A stretch of 64,000 nt of DNA, taken from Enterococcus canis NBRC 100695. GTDB lineage: Bacteria > Bacillota > Bacilli > Lactobacillales > Enterococcaceae. Positions 44,721 through 55,854 of the stretch are shown one piece after another. Numbering within the stretch: the first letter of the stretch is position 1; each line of letters starts with the position of its first letter. The notes under the pieces were generated by a model that was not told the origin of the DNA, did no database searches, and saw only the letters and a list, made by a program, of their open reading frames with translations. Location: positions 62,001 through 126,000 of the forward strand of contig NZ_BCQJ01000006.1 in NCBI RefSeq assembly GCF_001544375.1. The letters run 5' to 3'. Position numbers and translations under genes: made by a program.

Positions 44721-45656
44721 TTAGAATAATGCTGAATCTGGTTCGATCTTACGAACAACCAAGTTCGCTAATAAGAGTAGGCAAGCCCCTACAAATGATT
44801 GGTACAGTGCTGCAGCGGCTGTCATGCCGATGTCGCCAGTCGCCACCAAACCATTATAGATGTAGGTGTCTAATACGCTGGTTACTTCATATAAAGCCCC
44901 GGAGTTACGCGGGATAATATAGAACAAACCAAAGTCTGCGCGGAAGATACCGCCGATGTTTAGAATCAGTAAGACAGACATCATTGGTAAGATTTGTGGA
45001 ATCGTAACATTTTTGATCTGCTGCCATTTGTTGGCGCCATCCACCATCGCCGCCTCGTAGTATGTTGGGTCAATTCCCATAACAGACGCATAGTAGATGA
45101 TACTGTTGTAGCCGAGACCTTTCCAAACATTCAAGACAACAAAGATAACCGGCCACCAGCGCGGATCGGCGTACCAGTTGATCCCCGTACCGCCATTGCC
45201 TGTGATCCATTGATTAATGATCCCTTTATCAGGACTCAAGAAAGCGTAAACAAAATAGTTGATGACCATCCACGATAGGAAATACGGTAGTAGTGACATC
45301 GTATTATAGACCTTCACTAGTTTGCGGTTTCGCAATTCACTCATGATGATGGCAAAAGCAATTGCAAAGAACAAGTTAAACGCTAAAAAGACGATGTTGT
45401 AAAGCAAAGTATTTTTCGTGATCAGCCAGGCATCTTGTGAAGCAAACAAGAATTTAAAGTTATCAAAGCCCACCCATGGGCTGATTCGCAAGCTGTCGAT
45501 AAAACCATTTGGTGAAATGTGGAAATCTTTAAATGCGACGACGTTGGCTAATACTGGTATGTAAAAGAAAAAGATAAACCAGATAAATCCTGGTAAAGCC
45601 ATTAAAATAAGTGCTTTATAACGCCACACATTGTGTAAAAACCCTTTCTTTTTCAT
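44721..45656 (-). CDS. N-glycan ABC importer permease 1 (LplB/NgtP1-like)
   Basis: This is a permease of 311 residues with six membrane segments and the EAA motif YYEAAMVDGANKWQQIKNVTIPQ. The start at 45656 follows AAAGGAG. An in-frame ATG at 45680 overlaps the -10. It is the first gene of the operon permease 1, permease 2, binding protein, DUF624, kinase, regulator. No ATPase gene is present, so a shared ATPase of the MsmK type elsewhere must energise it. Confidence 0.92.
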   Translation of the reverse strand: MKKKGFLHNVWRYKALILMALPGFIWFIFFFYIPVLANVVAFKDFHISPNGFIDSLRISPWVGFDNFKFLFASQDAWLITKNTLLYNIVFLAFNLFFAIAFAIIMSELRNRKLVKVYNTMSLLPYFLSWMVINYFVYAFLSPDKGIINQWITGNGGTGINWYADPRWWPVIFVVLNVWKGLGYNSIIYYASVMGIDPTYYEAAMVDGANKWQQIKNVTIPQILPMMSVLLILNIGGIFRADFGLFYIIPRNSGALYEVTSVLDTYIYNGLVATGDIGMTAAAALYQSFVGACLLLLANLVVRKIEPDSALF

Positions 45657-45678
45657 TTCTCCATCTCCTTTCTCCTTC

Positions 45679-45707
45679 ATAATAGCGATTTCATAAACAA
45701 AATTTAA
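45679..45707 (-). promoter_or_regulatory. Promoter of the N-glycan importer operon
   Basis: TTAAAT (45702-45707), 17 bp, TATTAT (45679-45684) on the minus strand. The weak -35 suits a promoter that needs an activator, and the leader would be only about 17 nt. Confidence 0.65.
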
Positions 45708-45708
45708 G

Positions 45709-45742
45709 GAACAAATTAAAGAGAATGTGCAACAAATTAAAG
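45709..45742 (-). promoter_or_regulatory. Tandem direct repeat, probable response-regulator site (importer)
   Basis: Two exact copies of CTTTAATTTGTT on the minus strand start 21 bp apart and end 1 bp before the -35. The GH85 promoter has the same arrangement. Confidence 0.8.
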
Positions 45743-45748
45743 GTATTC

Positions 45749-45796
45749 AAAAAAGAGACTGGCTTTTCAAAACAAACGTCTGAAAAACCAGTCTCT
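45749..45796 (-). terminator. Terminator of the GAP-family gene
   Basis: AGAGACTGGTTTTTCA/TGAAAAGCCAGTCTCT on the minus strand with one mismatch, then a T run. Confidence 0.85.
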
Positions 45797-45802
45797 CCTC
45801 AT

Positions 45803-46492
45803 TTACAATATTTGCCACAAGCTATGACCCCATAGACCAATTGCTAACAGTAAGAAAATCAACGGCGTCAACACCCGGCTAAACCGCAAGATTTTACTTT
45901 GAATCACTAGATAGAGGCGGTCAAAGCGCGCTTGGGCTTTGACATAGACCAAATACATGCCAATTAAGGGTGCGATATAGATGAAATTATAAATTACCAG
46001 CAAGACTAGTAGCTCCGCTGTGCTTAATGACGTTTGAAAAACTAACGCTAAGAAGGCAAAATAAGGAACTGCCGTCACTAATTCAGAAATCGTTGCCGCT
46101 ACCCCTAACAGAACCAGTGCCTTAGGTGTCACCTGTTTGATTTTTTTAGGTTGCTCAGCGGTTTCAGCAGGCACTGTCACCGGCTTTTTCCGCAATGAAC
46201 GCACCGCTAACCACAAAAAGATACCACCTAATAGAACCTCTGCCCCCAACAGCACACCATGATATTGAAGCGATAACTGTTGAAACAACCGCCCTAAGAT
46301 ATTAACTAAACCAAAATAGGCTAACACGCCCCCTAGAAAATTCGTCAAGCCAATCGGCAAAATGTAATACCAAATATCCCGTGGCTTCTTCACCAATCCT
46401 TGCAAAGCAAACTGTTGCGCAATGGCTACTGGATTCAAACTGTCGGCTGCGCTGGTGACAATGGTTGGTACTAATAAACTAAACATTTTCAT
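45803..46492 (-). CDS. GAP/LysE-like membrane protein under a ykkC-class riboswitch
   Basis: This protein of 229 residues has about six membrane segments and a charged cytoplasmic loop near residues 100-120. The motifs DSLNPVAIAQQ near the start and TISELVTAVPYFAFLAL in the second half suggest the GAP (Sap) family of the LysE superfamily, whose other members export small solutes. A ykkC-class riboswitch directly precedes it. If that riboswitch senses guanidine, the protein is a candidate guanidinium exporter of a type other than the known SMR exporters. That is inference. Confidence 0.75.
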   Translation of the reverse strand: MKMFSLLVPTIVTSAADSLNPVAIAQQFALQGLVKKPRDIWYYILPIGLTNFLGGVLAYFGLVNILGRLFQQLSLQYHGVLLGAEVLLGGIFLWLAVRSLRKKPVTVPAETAEQPKKIKQVTPKALVLLGVAATISELVTAVPYFAFLALVFQTSLSTAELLVLLVIYNFIYIAPLIGMYLVYVKAQARFDRLYLVIQSKILRFSRVLTPLIFLLLAIGLWGHSLWQIL

Positions 46493-46503
46493 TTCCCCTT
46501 TAC

Positions 46504-46542
46504 AAAAAAAATAAGCCTAGGAGTTCGAAAACTCCTAGGCTT
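46504..46542 (-). terminator. Riboswitch expression-platform terminator
   Basis: AAGCCTAGGAGTT/AACTCCTAGGCTT, 13 bp with a 4-nt loop, followed by A then eight T on the minus strand. Its 5' arm is also the 3' strand of aptamer stem P1, so ligand binding and termination exclude each other. Confidence 0.92.
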
Positions 46543-46625
46543 TTATCCTACCGTGTGCACAATTACTTGTGGGTTTTCCCTCGGACCAGACCAGCCAAGC
46601 TGCGGAACCCTAGAAAACTTTTTTT
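46531..46625 (-). ncRNA. ykkC-class riboswitch aptamer, probably guanidine-I
   Basis: The minus strand carries in order CTAGGGTTCCGC, CTGGTCCGAGGGAAAAC, ACACGGTAGGATAAAAGCC and TAGGAG, the conserved blocks of the ykkC RNA. P1 pairs TTCTAGG near 46610-46616 with CCTAGGAG in the terminator arm. The blocks fit guanidine-I best from memory, but the ppGpp and PRPP variants of the class need a covariance model to exclude. In guanidine-I RNAs the ligand switches expression on. Confidence 0.85.
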
Positions 46626-46639
46626 ATTGAATTCATTCT

Positions 46640-46668
46640 AAAATAGCACAGTTATTTTCCCGGGTCAA
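46640..46668 (-). promoter_or_regulatory. Promoter of the riboswitch transcript
   Basis: TTGACC (46663-46668), 17 bp, TATTTT (46640-46645) on the minus strand, just after the acetyltransferase stop codon. Confidence 0.65.
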
Positions 46669-46671
46669 GCA

Positions 46672-47199
46672 TTAGAGCCGCTTCGCCATCCAAATATCCG
46701 GCTTGCCCCAGCCGTTGACATCCGGCAAAACGCCCACAATTTGGTAGCCTTGCTTTTGATAGAAAGTATAAGGGTGATCCGCCTTGTTTTGGATGTTACG
46801 AATCTCTGTCAGTAAATCCGGGTAAAGATCCTTGCCGCTTAAGGAGGTTTGATCCTGCTCATCATCCGTGCCTAAATAAAGAGTGATGCCTCCCTGACTT
46901 TTGACTTCCTTTTCCAAATAATGCAAAAGGTGTGAGCCAACACCGCTACGTTGGTGCTGTTTGACAATGACTAAAGGATGCAGCTCCCAGCCCGTCTTGC
47001 CATACATAGGTGCCGCGCCAGCAAAGCCCACTAATTCCTCGTCAACAATGGCGGCGATGGCGATTTTTTCAGGTTCTAATAATCGTGCCACCTCTGCCAA
47101 GCTATCTTCGCCGTAACTTTGCGGCCAGGTTTGAGCCAGTAGCTCTGCCAAATCATGCTGAAATTGCACATTTTCTCTTTCAAACGCCGTGATATACAT
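46672..47199 (-). CDS. Aminoglycoside 6'-N-acetyltransferase, AAC(6')-Ii-like
   Basis: This GNAT enzyme of 175 residues acetylates the 6'-amino group of aminoglycosides with acetyl-CoA. It follows E. faecium AAC(6')-Ii closely along its length as I recall it: LTWPEEYG/QTWPQSYG, ITGWELHPLV/KTGWELHPLV, NYLEKEV/HYLEKEV, GGITIYLGTDD/GGITLYLGTDD and NGWDKPDIWMAK/NGWGKPDIWMAK. The acetyl-CoA loop is QRSGVGSHLL. Such enzymes are chromosomal and species-specific in enterococci and give intrinsic low-level resistance. The start at 47199 follows GGGTGG. Confidence 0.9.
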   Translation of the reverse strand: MYITAFERENVQFQHDLAELLAQTWPQSYGEDSLAEVARLLEPEKIAIAAIVDEELVGFAGAAPMYGKTGWELHPLVIVKQHQRSGVGSHLLHYLEKEVKSQGGITLYLGTDDEQDQTSLSGKDLYPDLLTEIRNIQNKADHPYTFYQKQGYQIVGVLPDVNGWGKPDIWMAKRL

Positions 47200-47283
47200 C
47201 GCGCCACCCGTCTTTCGTCTGATAATACCTCGATTTTAGCCTAAAGTAGGAAAAAAAGCTGTTCACACGACCCACGGATAAGC

Positions 47284-47311
47284 AAAAAGAGCGTCCCAGA
47301 ATCGGACGCTC
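47284..47311 (-). terminator. Terminator of rlmN
   Basis: GAGCGTCC/GGACGCTC stem with a 7-nt loop, then five T on the minus strand. Confidence 0.88.
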
Positions 47312-47328
47312 CTCTACTAATGCTGCTA

Positions 47329-48399
47329 TTAAGCTCGCACAGCTTTTTTCTTTTTCATTTGTTTACTACGTAATTGACCACAAGCAGCGTCAATATCGGT
47401 ACCGTGTTCTTTCCGAATCACACAATTGACACCGTTGCGTTTCAATTCATCGTAAAAAGCCAATACATCTTCTTTTTCACTACGACTATATTGATCATGT
47501 TCGCTGACGGGATTATAAGGAATCAAATTGACATAAGCCAATTTTTTCTTATCCTTCAACAATTCTGCCAACTCACGCGCATGCTGGCGACGGTCATTGA
47601 CCCCAGCAAGCATAATGTATTCAAAGGTAATGCGGCGGTTGGTTTTTTCAAGATATTCATCTACGGCTTCCATCAATGTTTCGATTGGGAAACGACGATT
47701 GATCCGCATCATTGACGTCCGCACTTCATTATTAGGGGCGTGCAAACTAATCGCCAGGTTTACCTGCAGACCGTTGTCCGCAAAGGCTTTGATTTGCGGT
47801 GCTAAACCACTAGTAGAAACGGTGATATGGCGCGCACCAATCGCTAACCCTTTGGCATCATTGATAATATATAGGAAGTCCATGACATTGTCATAATTAT
47901 CAAAAGGTTCGCCAATCCCCATCACAACCACGTGACTAACCCGTTCGTCTAGCCCACGCGCGTCAAAATATTTTTGGACCTGCATCACTTGCGCCACGAT
48001 TTCACCAGCAGTTAAATCGCGATTTTTCGTCAGCAAGCCACTGGCACAAAACGTACAGCCGATATTACAACCCACCTGAGTGGTAACACAGACGGACATG
48101 CCATATTCTTGACGCATCAGAACCGTCTCAATCATATTTTTATCTGGGAGTTCAAATAGATATTTTACCGTACCGTCGCTCGCTTCTTGTACGATAATTT
48201 CTTTTAATGGTGCTAATTCAAAATGCTCTTCTAAAAGGGCAATAGTTTGTTTGGACAAGTTCGTCATTTCACTAAAACGGTCAACCCGTTTTTCATAAAG
48301 CCATTCCCAAATCTGATTCGCCCGGAATTTCTTTTCACCTTGGGCTACGAGCCATTCGCTCAATTGGGTCTTGGTCATACCATAAATCGCTGTTTTCAA
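47329..48399 (-). CDS. rlmN: 23S rRNA/tRNA adenine C2-methyltransferase RlmN
   Basis: This radical-SAM methyltransferase of 356 residues acts on A2503 of 23S rRNA (and A37 of some tRNAs). The iron-sulfur cysteines are C111, C115 and C118 in [12 protein letters not shown]. The catalytic C-terminal Cys is C340 in IDAACGQL. It keeps the RlmN features and is a housekeeping copy rather than Cfr, judging by its length and context. It is transcribed alone. Confidence 0.94.
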   Translation of the reverse strand: MKTAIYGMTKTQLSEWLVAQGEKKFRANQIWEWLYEKRVDRFSEMTNLSKQTIALLEEHFELAPLKEIIVQEASDGTVKYLFELPDKNMIETVLMRQEYGMSVCVTTQVGCNIGCTFCASGLLTKNRDLTAGEIVAQVMQVQKYFDARGLDERVSHVVVMGIGEPFDNYDNVMDFLYIINDAKGLAIGARHITVSTSGLAPQIKAFADNGLQVNLAISLHAPNNEVRTSMMRINRRFPIETLMEAVDEYLEKTNRRITFEYIMLAGVNDRRQHARELAELLKDKKKLAYVNLIPYNPVSEHDQYSRSEKEDVLAFYDELKRNGVNCVIRKEHGTDIDAACGQLRSKQMKKKKAVRA

Positions 48400-48476
48400 T
48401 GGGGTGCTCCTCTCTGATATTCGCTACATACTATAGCTTATTCCCGGCGAGAATGCAATAACCCATCGTTATGTGT

Positions 48477-48506
48477 AAAAAAGGATACGCCAAAATGCCG
48501 TATCCT
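48477..48506 (-). terminator. Terminator of the third beta-glucoside operon
   Basis: AGGATACG/CGTATCCT stem with a short loop, then a T run on the minus strand. Confidence 0.85.
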
Positions 48507-48514
48507 CTAGTTGA

Positions 48515-49222
48515 TTAGCTCAAACGACTAGCTGCTGCTTCGTCTGCAATCACCGTTAAATTATTGTGCAAACGCAAGATTGAGGCGGGGACCTCTTCCG
48601 TCACTGGTTCTTCTAAAACTTGTCGCAAAATTTCTGCCTTAGCCTCACCATTGACCATCAGCACCAACTGTTGTGCGGAAAGTACAGTTTGCGGTCCAAA
48701 GGTGACTAATTTATCCCCGGGCGTTACTCCCATTTTTTCAACCATTTGATACAGGGCTGTCTCAGGGGTCATAGACACTTCATAGATCCCCGCACCAAAT
48801 TTTGTATATTCTGGCAGATTTCCACAGAAATGACCATCGCCACCTAAACCCATCACTACTAAATCTAAGCCGCCTGCTTGCTGGATTTCTGCCGATGCCG
48901 TCTGATAATTGTCAGCATTCAATTCATGCACATTCCCCTCAGAAATCGCAGCTGGTAAATAAAATTCTTCCCGCAAAGCTTGCATTGTCAGACCATACCG
49001 TTCGTTAGCCAATGCTACCTCATCAAAATTGTAATAATGAATGGTGGACCAATCCTGCACCATTTGCTCTTTTCGCGCCAATAAAATTTGGTACATGCCT
49101 TTGGGCGTACTCCCGGCGGTCAAAGATAAATTGACCCGACGATCTAGGCTCCACTTTTCAATAACAATACTAGCAGCAACTTCGCTTAAAGTTTCGTAGT
49201 CCTTCACAATAATCTTTTTCAT
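48515..49222 (-). CDS. NagB/6-phosphogluconolactonase-family sugar-phosphate isomerase
   Basis: This protein of 235 residues has the NagB fold motifs SLTAGSTPKGMY, YNFDEVAL and VMGLGGDGHFCGNLP (His of the catalytic site present). It is the last gene of the LicT-PTS-GH1 operon. A comparable gene (yieK) lies near the E. coli bgl operon, so it may process an amino- or modified sugar from the imported glucoside rather than serve general GlcN6P catabolism. I start it at 49222, since the ATG at 49228 abuts GGGAG. Confidence 0.8.
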   Translation of the reverse strand: MKKIIVKDYETLSEVAASIVIEKWSLDRRVNLSLTAGSTPKGMYQILLARKEQMVQDWSTIHYYNFDEVALANERYGLTMQALREEFYLPAAISEGNVHELNADNYQTASAEIQQAGGLDLVVMGLGGDGHFCGNLPEYTKFGAGIYEVSMTPETALYQMVEKMGVTPGDKLVTFGPQTVLSAQQLVLMVNGEAKAEILRQVLEEPVTEEVPASILRLHNNLTVIADEAAASRLS

Positions 49223-49233
49223 AGACATCTCCC

Positions 49234-52525
<3,292 letters not shown>

Positions 52526-53389
52526 TTTTTTCCTCCTGTCTTTCGGTCACACGATTAATATGCAACATCAAATAGGTCTCTTCATTAATAGTTAATTTCG
52601 TTTGAAATTCCTGCTCCACATATACGCGAATTTTTTGAATCGCCTGAAATGATTGAGGATACAGCTGACTGACTTGTTGGTACAAAACAAAGGATTCCTC
52701 TTCATCTGGAAAAGTCTCCCCCTGAATAATGCGGCGGATGAAATATTGTAAATGTGTCGTAAATCGCATATAATTCGTGGATTTTTCGTCTAATAACATC
52801 TGATAATGAAGCTGAATGATGGAAATAATATCACTCATCGCTCGCATCTCGGTTAAGTATTCCTTTTGGTCACCATTGCGCTCCTCCATATTGATAAAAT
52901 GCAGCGTTAAAGAAACTGCTTCATCTGTTGGAATCACACAATGTAGTTGATCGCATATCATTTTTAAGGCCGCAACCCCTACTTCATAGTGTTCCGGGTA
53001 AAAACGCTTAATATCCCAAATTAGTGGACTTTTAACAAACTGTTGTTTCTCGATACGCTTTAGTAAAAATTCCAAGTGGTCCAATAGGGTCAAACTTAAA
53101 TAATCACTCGCTTTGAAATTCAGTTTCGTTTCGGCATAGCTAATAATCTGATTGACTAATAAAATATCGTTTGGATCTGAATGTGCTAACAGATAACTAA
53201 AGTGTTCCAACATATCATAGGAATCTAAAATGTACATTTTTTCGATTTCTACATCGGTTATGGGCTGCCCTTTTTTCTTGCGAAAGCCGATTCCTTTTGA
53301 TACGACAAACACTTCTGCTTTGCCTTTTTTGACCAAAGCAACATTATTATTCAAGATTTGACTGATTTTCATTTTCGTCTCCTTTCCAG

Positions 53390-53473
53390 AAAAAAACCCA
53401 AGGAAGCATACAAAAAAGGCGTGCTTTTTCGTATTCCCCCTTGAGTTCTGCCTGAAACAATTCAGTTACATAC
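53390..53473 (-). promoter_or_regulatory. RAT and terminator in the third licT leader
   Basis: The RAT (53443-53473, minus strand) has TATGTAACTG and TTTCAGGCAGAACTC. It overlaps the 5' arm of a terminator with arms AACTCAAGG/CTTGGGTT and GAATAC/GTATGC, ending in seven T at 53390. Confidence 0.75.
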
Positions 53474-53529
53474 TCAAAATCACAACTGCGTCGCTGCGAT
53501 TAGATTTCTTTCTTTTTGTTTTCATTATT

Positions 53530-53566
53530 ATTTTATTTTATAACAAATAAATTGTCAACGCTTTCT
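53530..53566 (-). promoter_or_regulatory. Promoter of the third licT operon with cre-like box
   Basis: TTGACA (53553-53558), 17 bp, TAAAAT (53530-53535) on the minus strand. AGAAAGCGTTGACA (53553-53566) is the same 14-mer as at 10238. The following 53567-53689 is very AT-rich with no recognisable feature. Confidence 0.78.
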
Positions 53567-53689
53567 AATGTTTTTTATTCAAAAAAATATTCTTTAAATA
53601 TAGTATTTCAAAACTAATTGATGTTATATATACTTTTTAATTATTTGTCGAATAAATAAATTGAGTTATTAAAATACTTTTCCCCACCA

Positions 53690-54157
53690 CTACTCATTTT
53701 CAAAACTATACTCAATCCCAAAATCATCTTTCACTCGCGCCTGATTGTCAGGTAACCGCTGAAATTCTTTTTCAAAGTCTGCGCCTTTAAGCGTAACCGT
53801 GTTTTTGGTAACAAGGAGCCTGACCTCTTTGACGACTCGTTCATATTCATTAAACAGCTGATCGTCGGTGACATTTTCATCTGGTAAATCCTGAGCCAAA
53901 ATATCCGCTGCTTGTTGCGATGCATTGCTAAGTTCACTTGGCTCCGCATTTGGATTCGATAAGGCTGACAATTCTTTGTGAATCGTCAATGTACCATCTT
54001 TTAGGATGTAACTGCCTTGGCTTTGAACTGTCCCCCCATCATAAACTTGAACAATGGTGGCGTTACTTTCCTCTTCGGTCGTTTCTTGCGATGGTGCCTG
54101 GCACCCTACCAAAAAAGTTAGAACCAACAAACTGGCTAAACCATGAAAAGTTTTCAT
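53690..54157 (-). CDS. Predicted lipoprotein, function unknown
   Basis: This protein of 155 residues has a signal ending in lipobox FLVGC (Cys at about residue 19), an acidic linker, and a mixed domain with a strand-rich start (GTVQSQGSYILKDGTLTIHKE). There are no further membrane segments. GAGGGGG precedes the ATG. Two other small genes with membrane segments lie nearby. I recognise no family. Confidence 0.7.
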   Translation of the reverse strand: MKTFHGLASLLVLTFLVGCQAPSQETTEEESNATIVQVYDGGTVQSQGSYILKDGTLTIHKELSALSNPNAEPSELSNASQQAADILAQDLPDENVTDDQLFNEYERVVKEVRLLVTKNTVTLKGADFEKEFQRLPDNQARVKDDFGIEYSFENE

Positions 54158-54281
54158 CTAATTCCCCCTCTAATTTTCATTGCTATTTTGACTATTAACT
54201 ACTACCAATGAATTATTTTAATAACACTTTATTATTGTAATTCTGCGCATCCTTACAAATTGATTATAACAAATAAAGCTC

Positions 54282-54334
54282 TTACTCCAAGCGCTTCCCT
54301 ATAGTATAATGTGTTACAAAGGCCCATGTAACAC
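54282..54334 (+). promoter_or_regulatory. Promoter and palindromic operator of the XRE-type gene
   Basis: TTACTC (54282-54287), 17 bp, TATAAT (54305-54310). GTGTTAC-N10-GTAACAC (54311-54334) directly follows the -10, with a further GTTAC half-site at 54340. This placement suggests autorepression. Confidence 0.7.
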
Positions 54335-54388
54335 GAATGTTACATTAATTTTAAGGAAATTCACTCATAAAATAAGGAGGTTGGTTCA

Positions 54389-54916
54389 ATGCTTGGCCAC
54401 AAAATTAAAGAACTAAGACAGACACATCAATTATCTCAAGACGAACTGGCAAAAGAACTTTATGTGACACGACAAACTATCTCACGCTGGGAAAACGAAA
54501 AATCGATCCCTTCATCTGATAGTATTAACTCTTTGGCTAACTTGTTCAATATCGACGTTGCGGAGCTTTTTAGCTATACGAATCAAAATAATCTCGCAGC
54601 TACCCCTCTAGTTGACAGCAGTACTCTCCATGAACCTTCAAAAAAAGAGCGGCCGATACTGACGCTTTCGCAAAAATATCTAAGCTTTTATAATATTCTT
54701 TTGATAGTCTCTTCCCTAGCAAGCTTTTTCCACCTCTACCTGACACCCTTTTCTTTTTATGCTGTTATTATGGCAAAGAAAAAGAACAGTTCCATCAAAC
54801 ATTTGATCTACTTGATTTTCTTAGGAGTCTCAGTCCATCTTTTCTTTCAAATTCTGTCCCTCATTACCTTTTATTTTAATATTGGGACTCATACAACTGA
54901 AATTATTATCAAATAA
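54389..54916 (+). CDS. XRE-type HTH regulator with C-terminal membrane segments
   Basis: This protein of 175 residues has a Cro/C1-type HTH at residues 3-60 (LSQDELAKELYVTRQTISRWENEK), a linker to about 95, then two or three hydrophobic segments (about 95-165), so the DNA-binding domain would be tethered to the membrane. AAGGAGG precedes the ATG. Enterococcal regulators of this layout often govern an adjacent membrane or stress function. Here the palindrome over its own promoter is the only target visible. Confidence 0.85.
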   Translation: MLGHKIKELRQTHQLSQDELAKELYVTRQTISRWENEKSIPSSDSINSLANLFNIDVAELFSYTNQNNLAATPLVDSSTLHEPSKKERPILTLSQKYLSFYNILLIVSSLASFFHLYLTPFSFYAVIMAKKKNSSIKHLIYLIFLGVSVHLFFQILSLITFYFNIGTHTTEIIIK

Positions 54917-55117
54917 TAGCCCACTAGCAGCATTTTTAGATGTTTCAACACAAAGGATTTCAAATTTGTTTAATCATAAGGAAATAGCAGATAACGTAAT
55001 CTGCTGTTCAAATAGAAAATTCAGCAACAACGTGTAATTCTATCGCCATTATCTGTATCGTTGAAAAAGAGCATATTTACGTGTCAAATAATCGATAATT
55101 TTTAGGAATGAAAGGGA

Positions 55118-55146
55118 TTGCAGTTATATAATACTTTGCGTATACT
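55118..55146 (+). promoter_or_regulatory. Promoter of the 125-residue membrane protein gene
   Basis: TTGCAG (55118-55123), 17 bp, TATACT (55141-55146). The preceding 54917-55117 holds only a short AGCAGAT/ATCTGCT hairpin. Confidence 0.72.
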
Positions 55147-55198
55147 GAATTAGAATGACAGACAATAGTAAAATCAATCCTTATTTTGGAGGTGCCAA

Positions 55199-55576
55199 AT
55201 GAACGCCCAGCAAAAAAATACTTGGGGACTCATCGGTGTCTATGTGCTACTTTTCCTAACTGCTATACTTGTACGCCAAACGCCTTATTATCGGTTAGGT
55301 TGGCTTTTGACAGCCACCATCTTCATCCTTGCACTTATTTTAATGCGCTACTTATATCAAAAGAGAATCATCAAAATTTCATTTTTTAGTACCGTCTATG
55401 AAAAAAAACTGCCCAAAAATGAAAGACGCTTTTTATATGCTATTATGCTATACGGTATGCCAATCCTTAAATTACATGATATTACACTAGTCGATATTAT
55501 CCTCTCAATCTGTGTTGTTTTCATAGCTGTATTCCTTTATCGATTAGACGAAAACTACTTAGCGAAAAAATCCTAA
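55199..55576 (+). CDS. Small membrane protein, function unknown
   Basis: This protein of 125 residues has hydrophobic helices at about 10-23, 33-50 and 93-115 with basic loops (YQKRIIKI, KKLPKNERR). GGAGG precedes the ATG at 55199. It has its own promoter and terminator. I do not recognise it. It may belong functionally with the membrane-tethered XRE regulator upstream. Confidence 0.65.
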   Translation: MNAQQKNTWGLIGVYVLLFLTAILVRQTPYYRLGWLLTATIFILALILMRYLYQKRIIKISFFSTVYEKKLPKNERRFLYAIMLYGMPILKLHDITLVDIILSICVVFIAVFLYRLDENYLAKKS

Positions 55577-55642
55577 GTTTGGTTGTCGAGCGCTACTATT
55601 TCGTCTGATTTCGGACTAAAAATGCATTATGCTAATTTTATT

Positions 55643-55678
55643 AACAGATAAGTGTGCACCCGCGTCTTATCTGTTTTT
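55643..55678 (+). terminator. Terminator of the 125-residue membrane protein gene
   Basis: AACAGATAAG/CTTATCTGTT, 10 bp with a 13-nt loop, then TTTCTTTT. Confidence 0.82.
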
Positions 55679-55766
55679 CTTTTCCCAAATTTCTTCCCCT
55701 AAAAGTCCTAAAACTATCAAAACCAACAGCTAAAAATTCAAACAAACAAGTTGACACAATAGACAC

Positions 55767-55854
55767 CAAAAAAGCACAGGCTCATGATGGTGGGTCACCC
55801 CGCCGAAGGTAGTATTCCTTCAGCTAAGGGTGGCCTACTATCAGCCTGTGCTTT
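55767..55854. repeat. 88-nt multibranched hairpin, terminator-like
   Basis: A perfect 14-bp outer stem (AAAAAGCACAGGCT/AGCCTGTGCTTTTT) encloses about 60 nt containing at least two further hairpins: GGTGGG-TCAC-CCCGCC (55787-55802) and GAAGG/CCTTC (55803-55819). It can terminate on both strands and ends at the BceB-type stop codon. The inner structure is far more than a terminator needs. It may be a dispersed repeat or a small RNA. Confidence 0.6.

Noticed and set aside
53603-53625. ACTAATTGATG near 53611 as a TldR target
   Set aside because: Only the first seven bases match the candidate guide and the site is not at a recognisable promoter.
53731-53949. Second frame inside the lipoprotein gene
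   Set aside because: Shadow frame. The lipoprotein frame has a signal peptide, lipobox and ribosome binding site.
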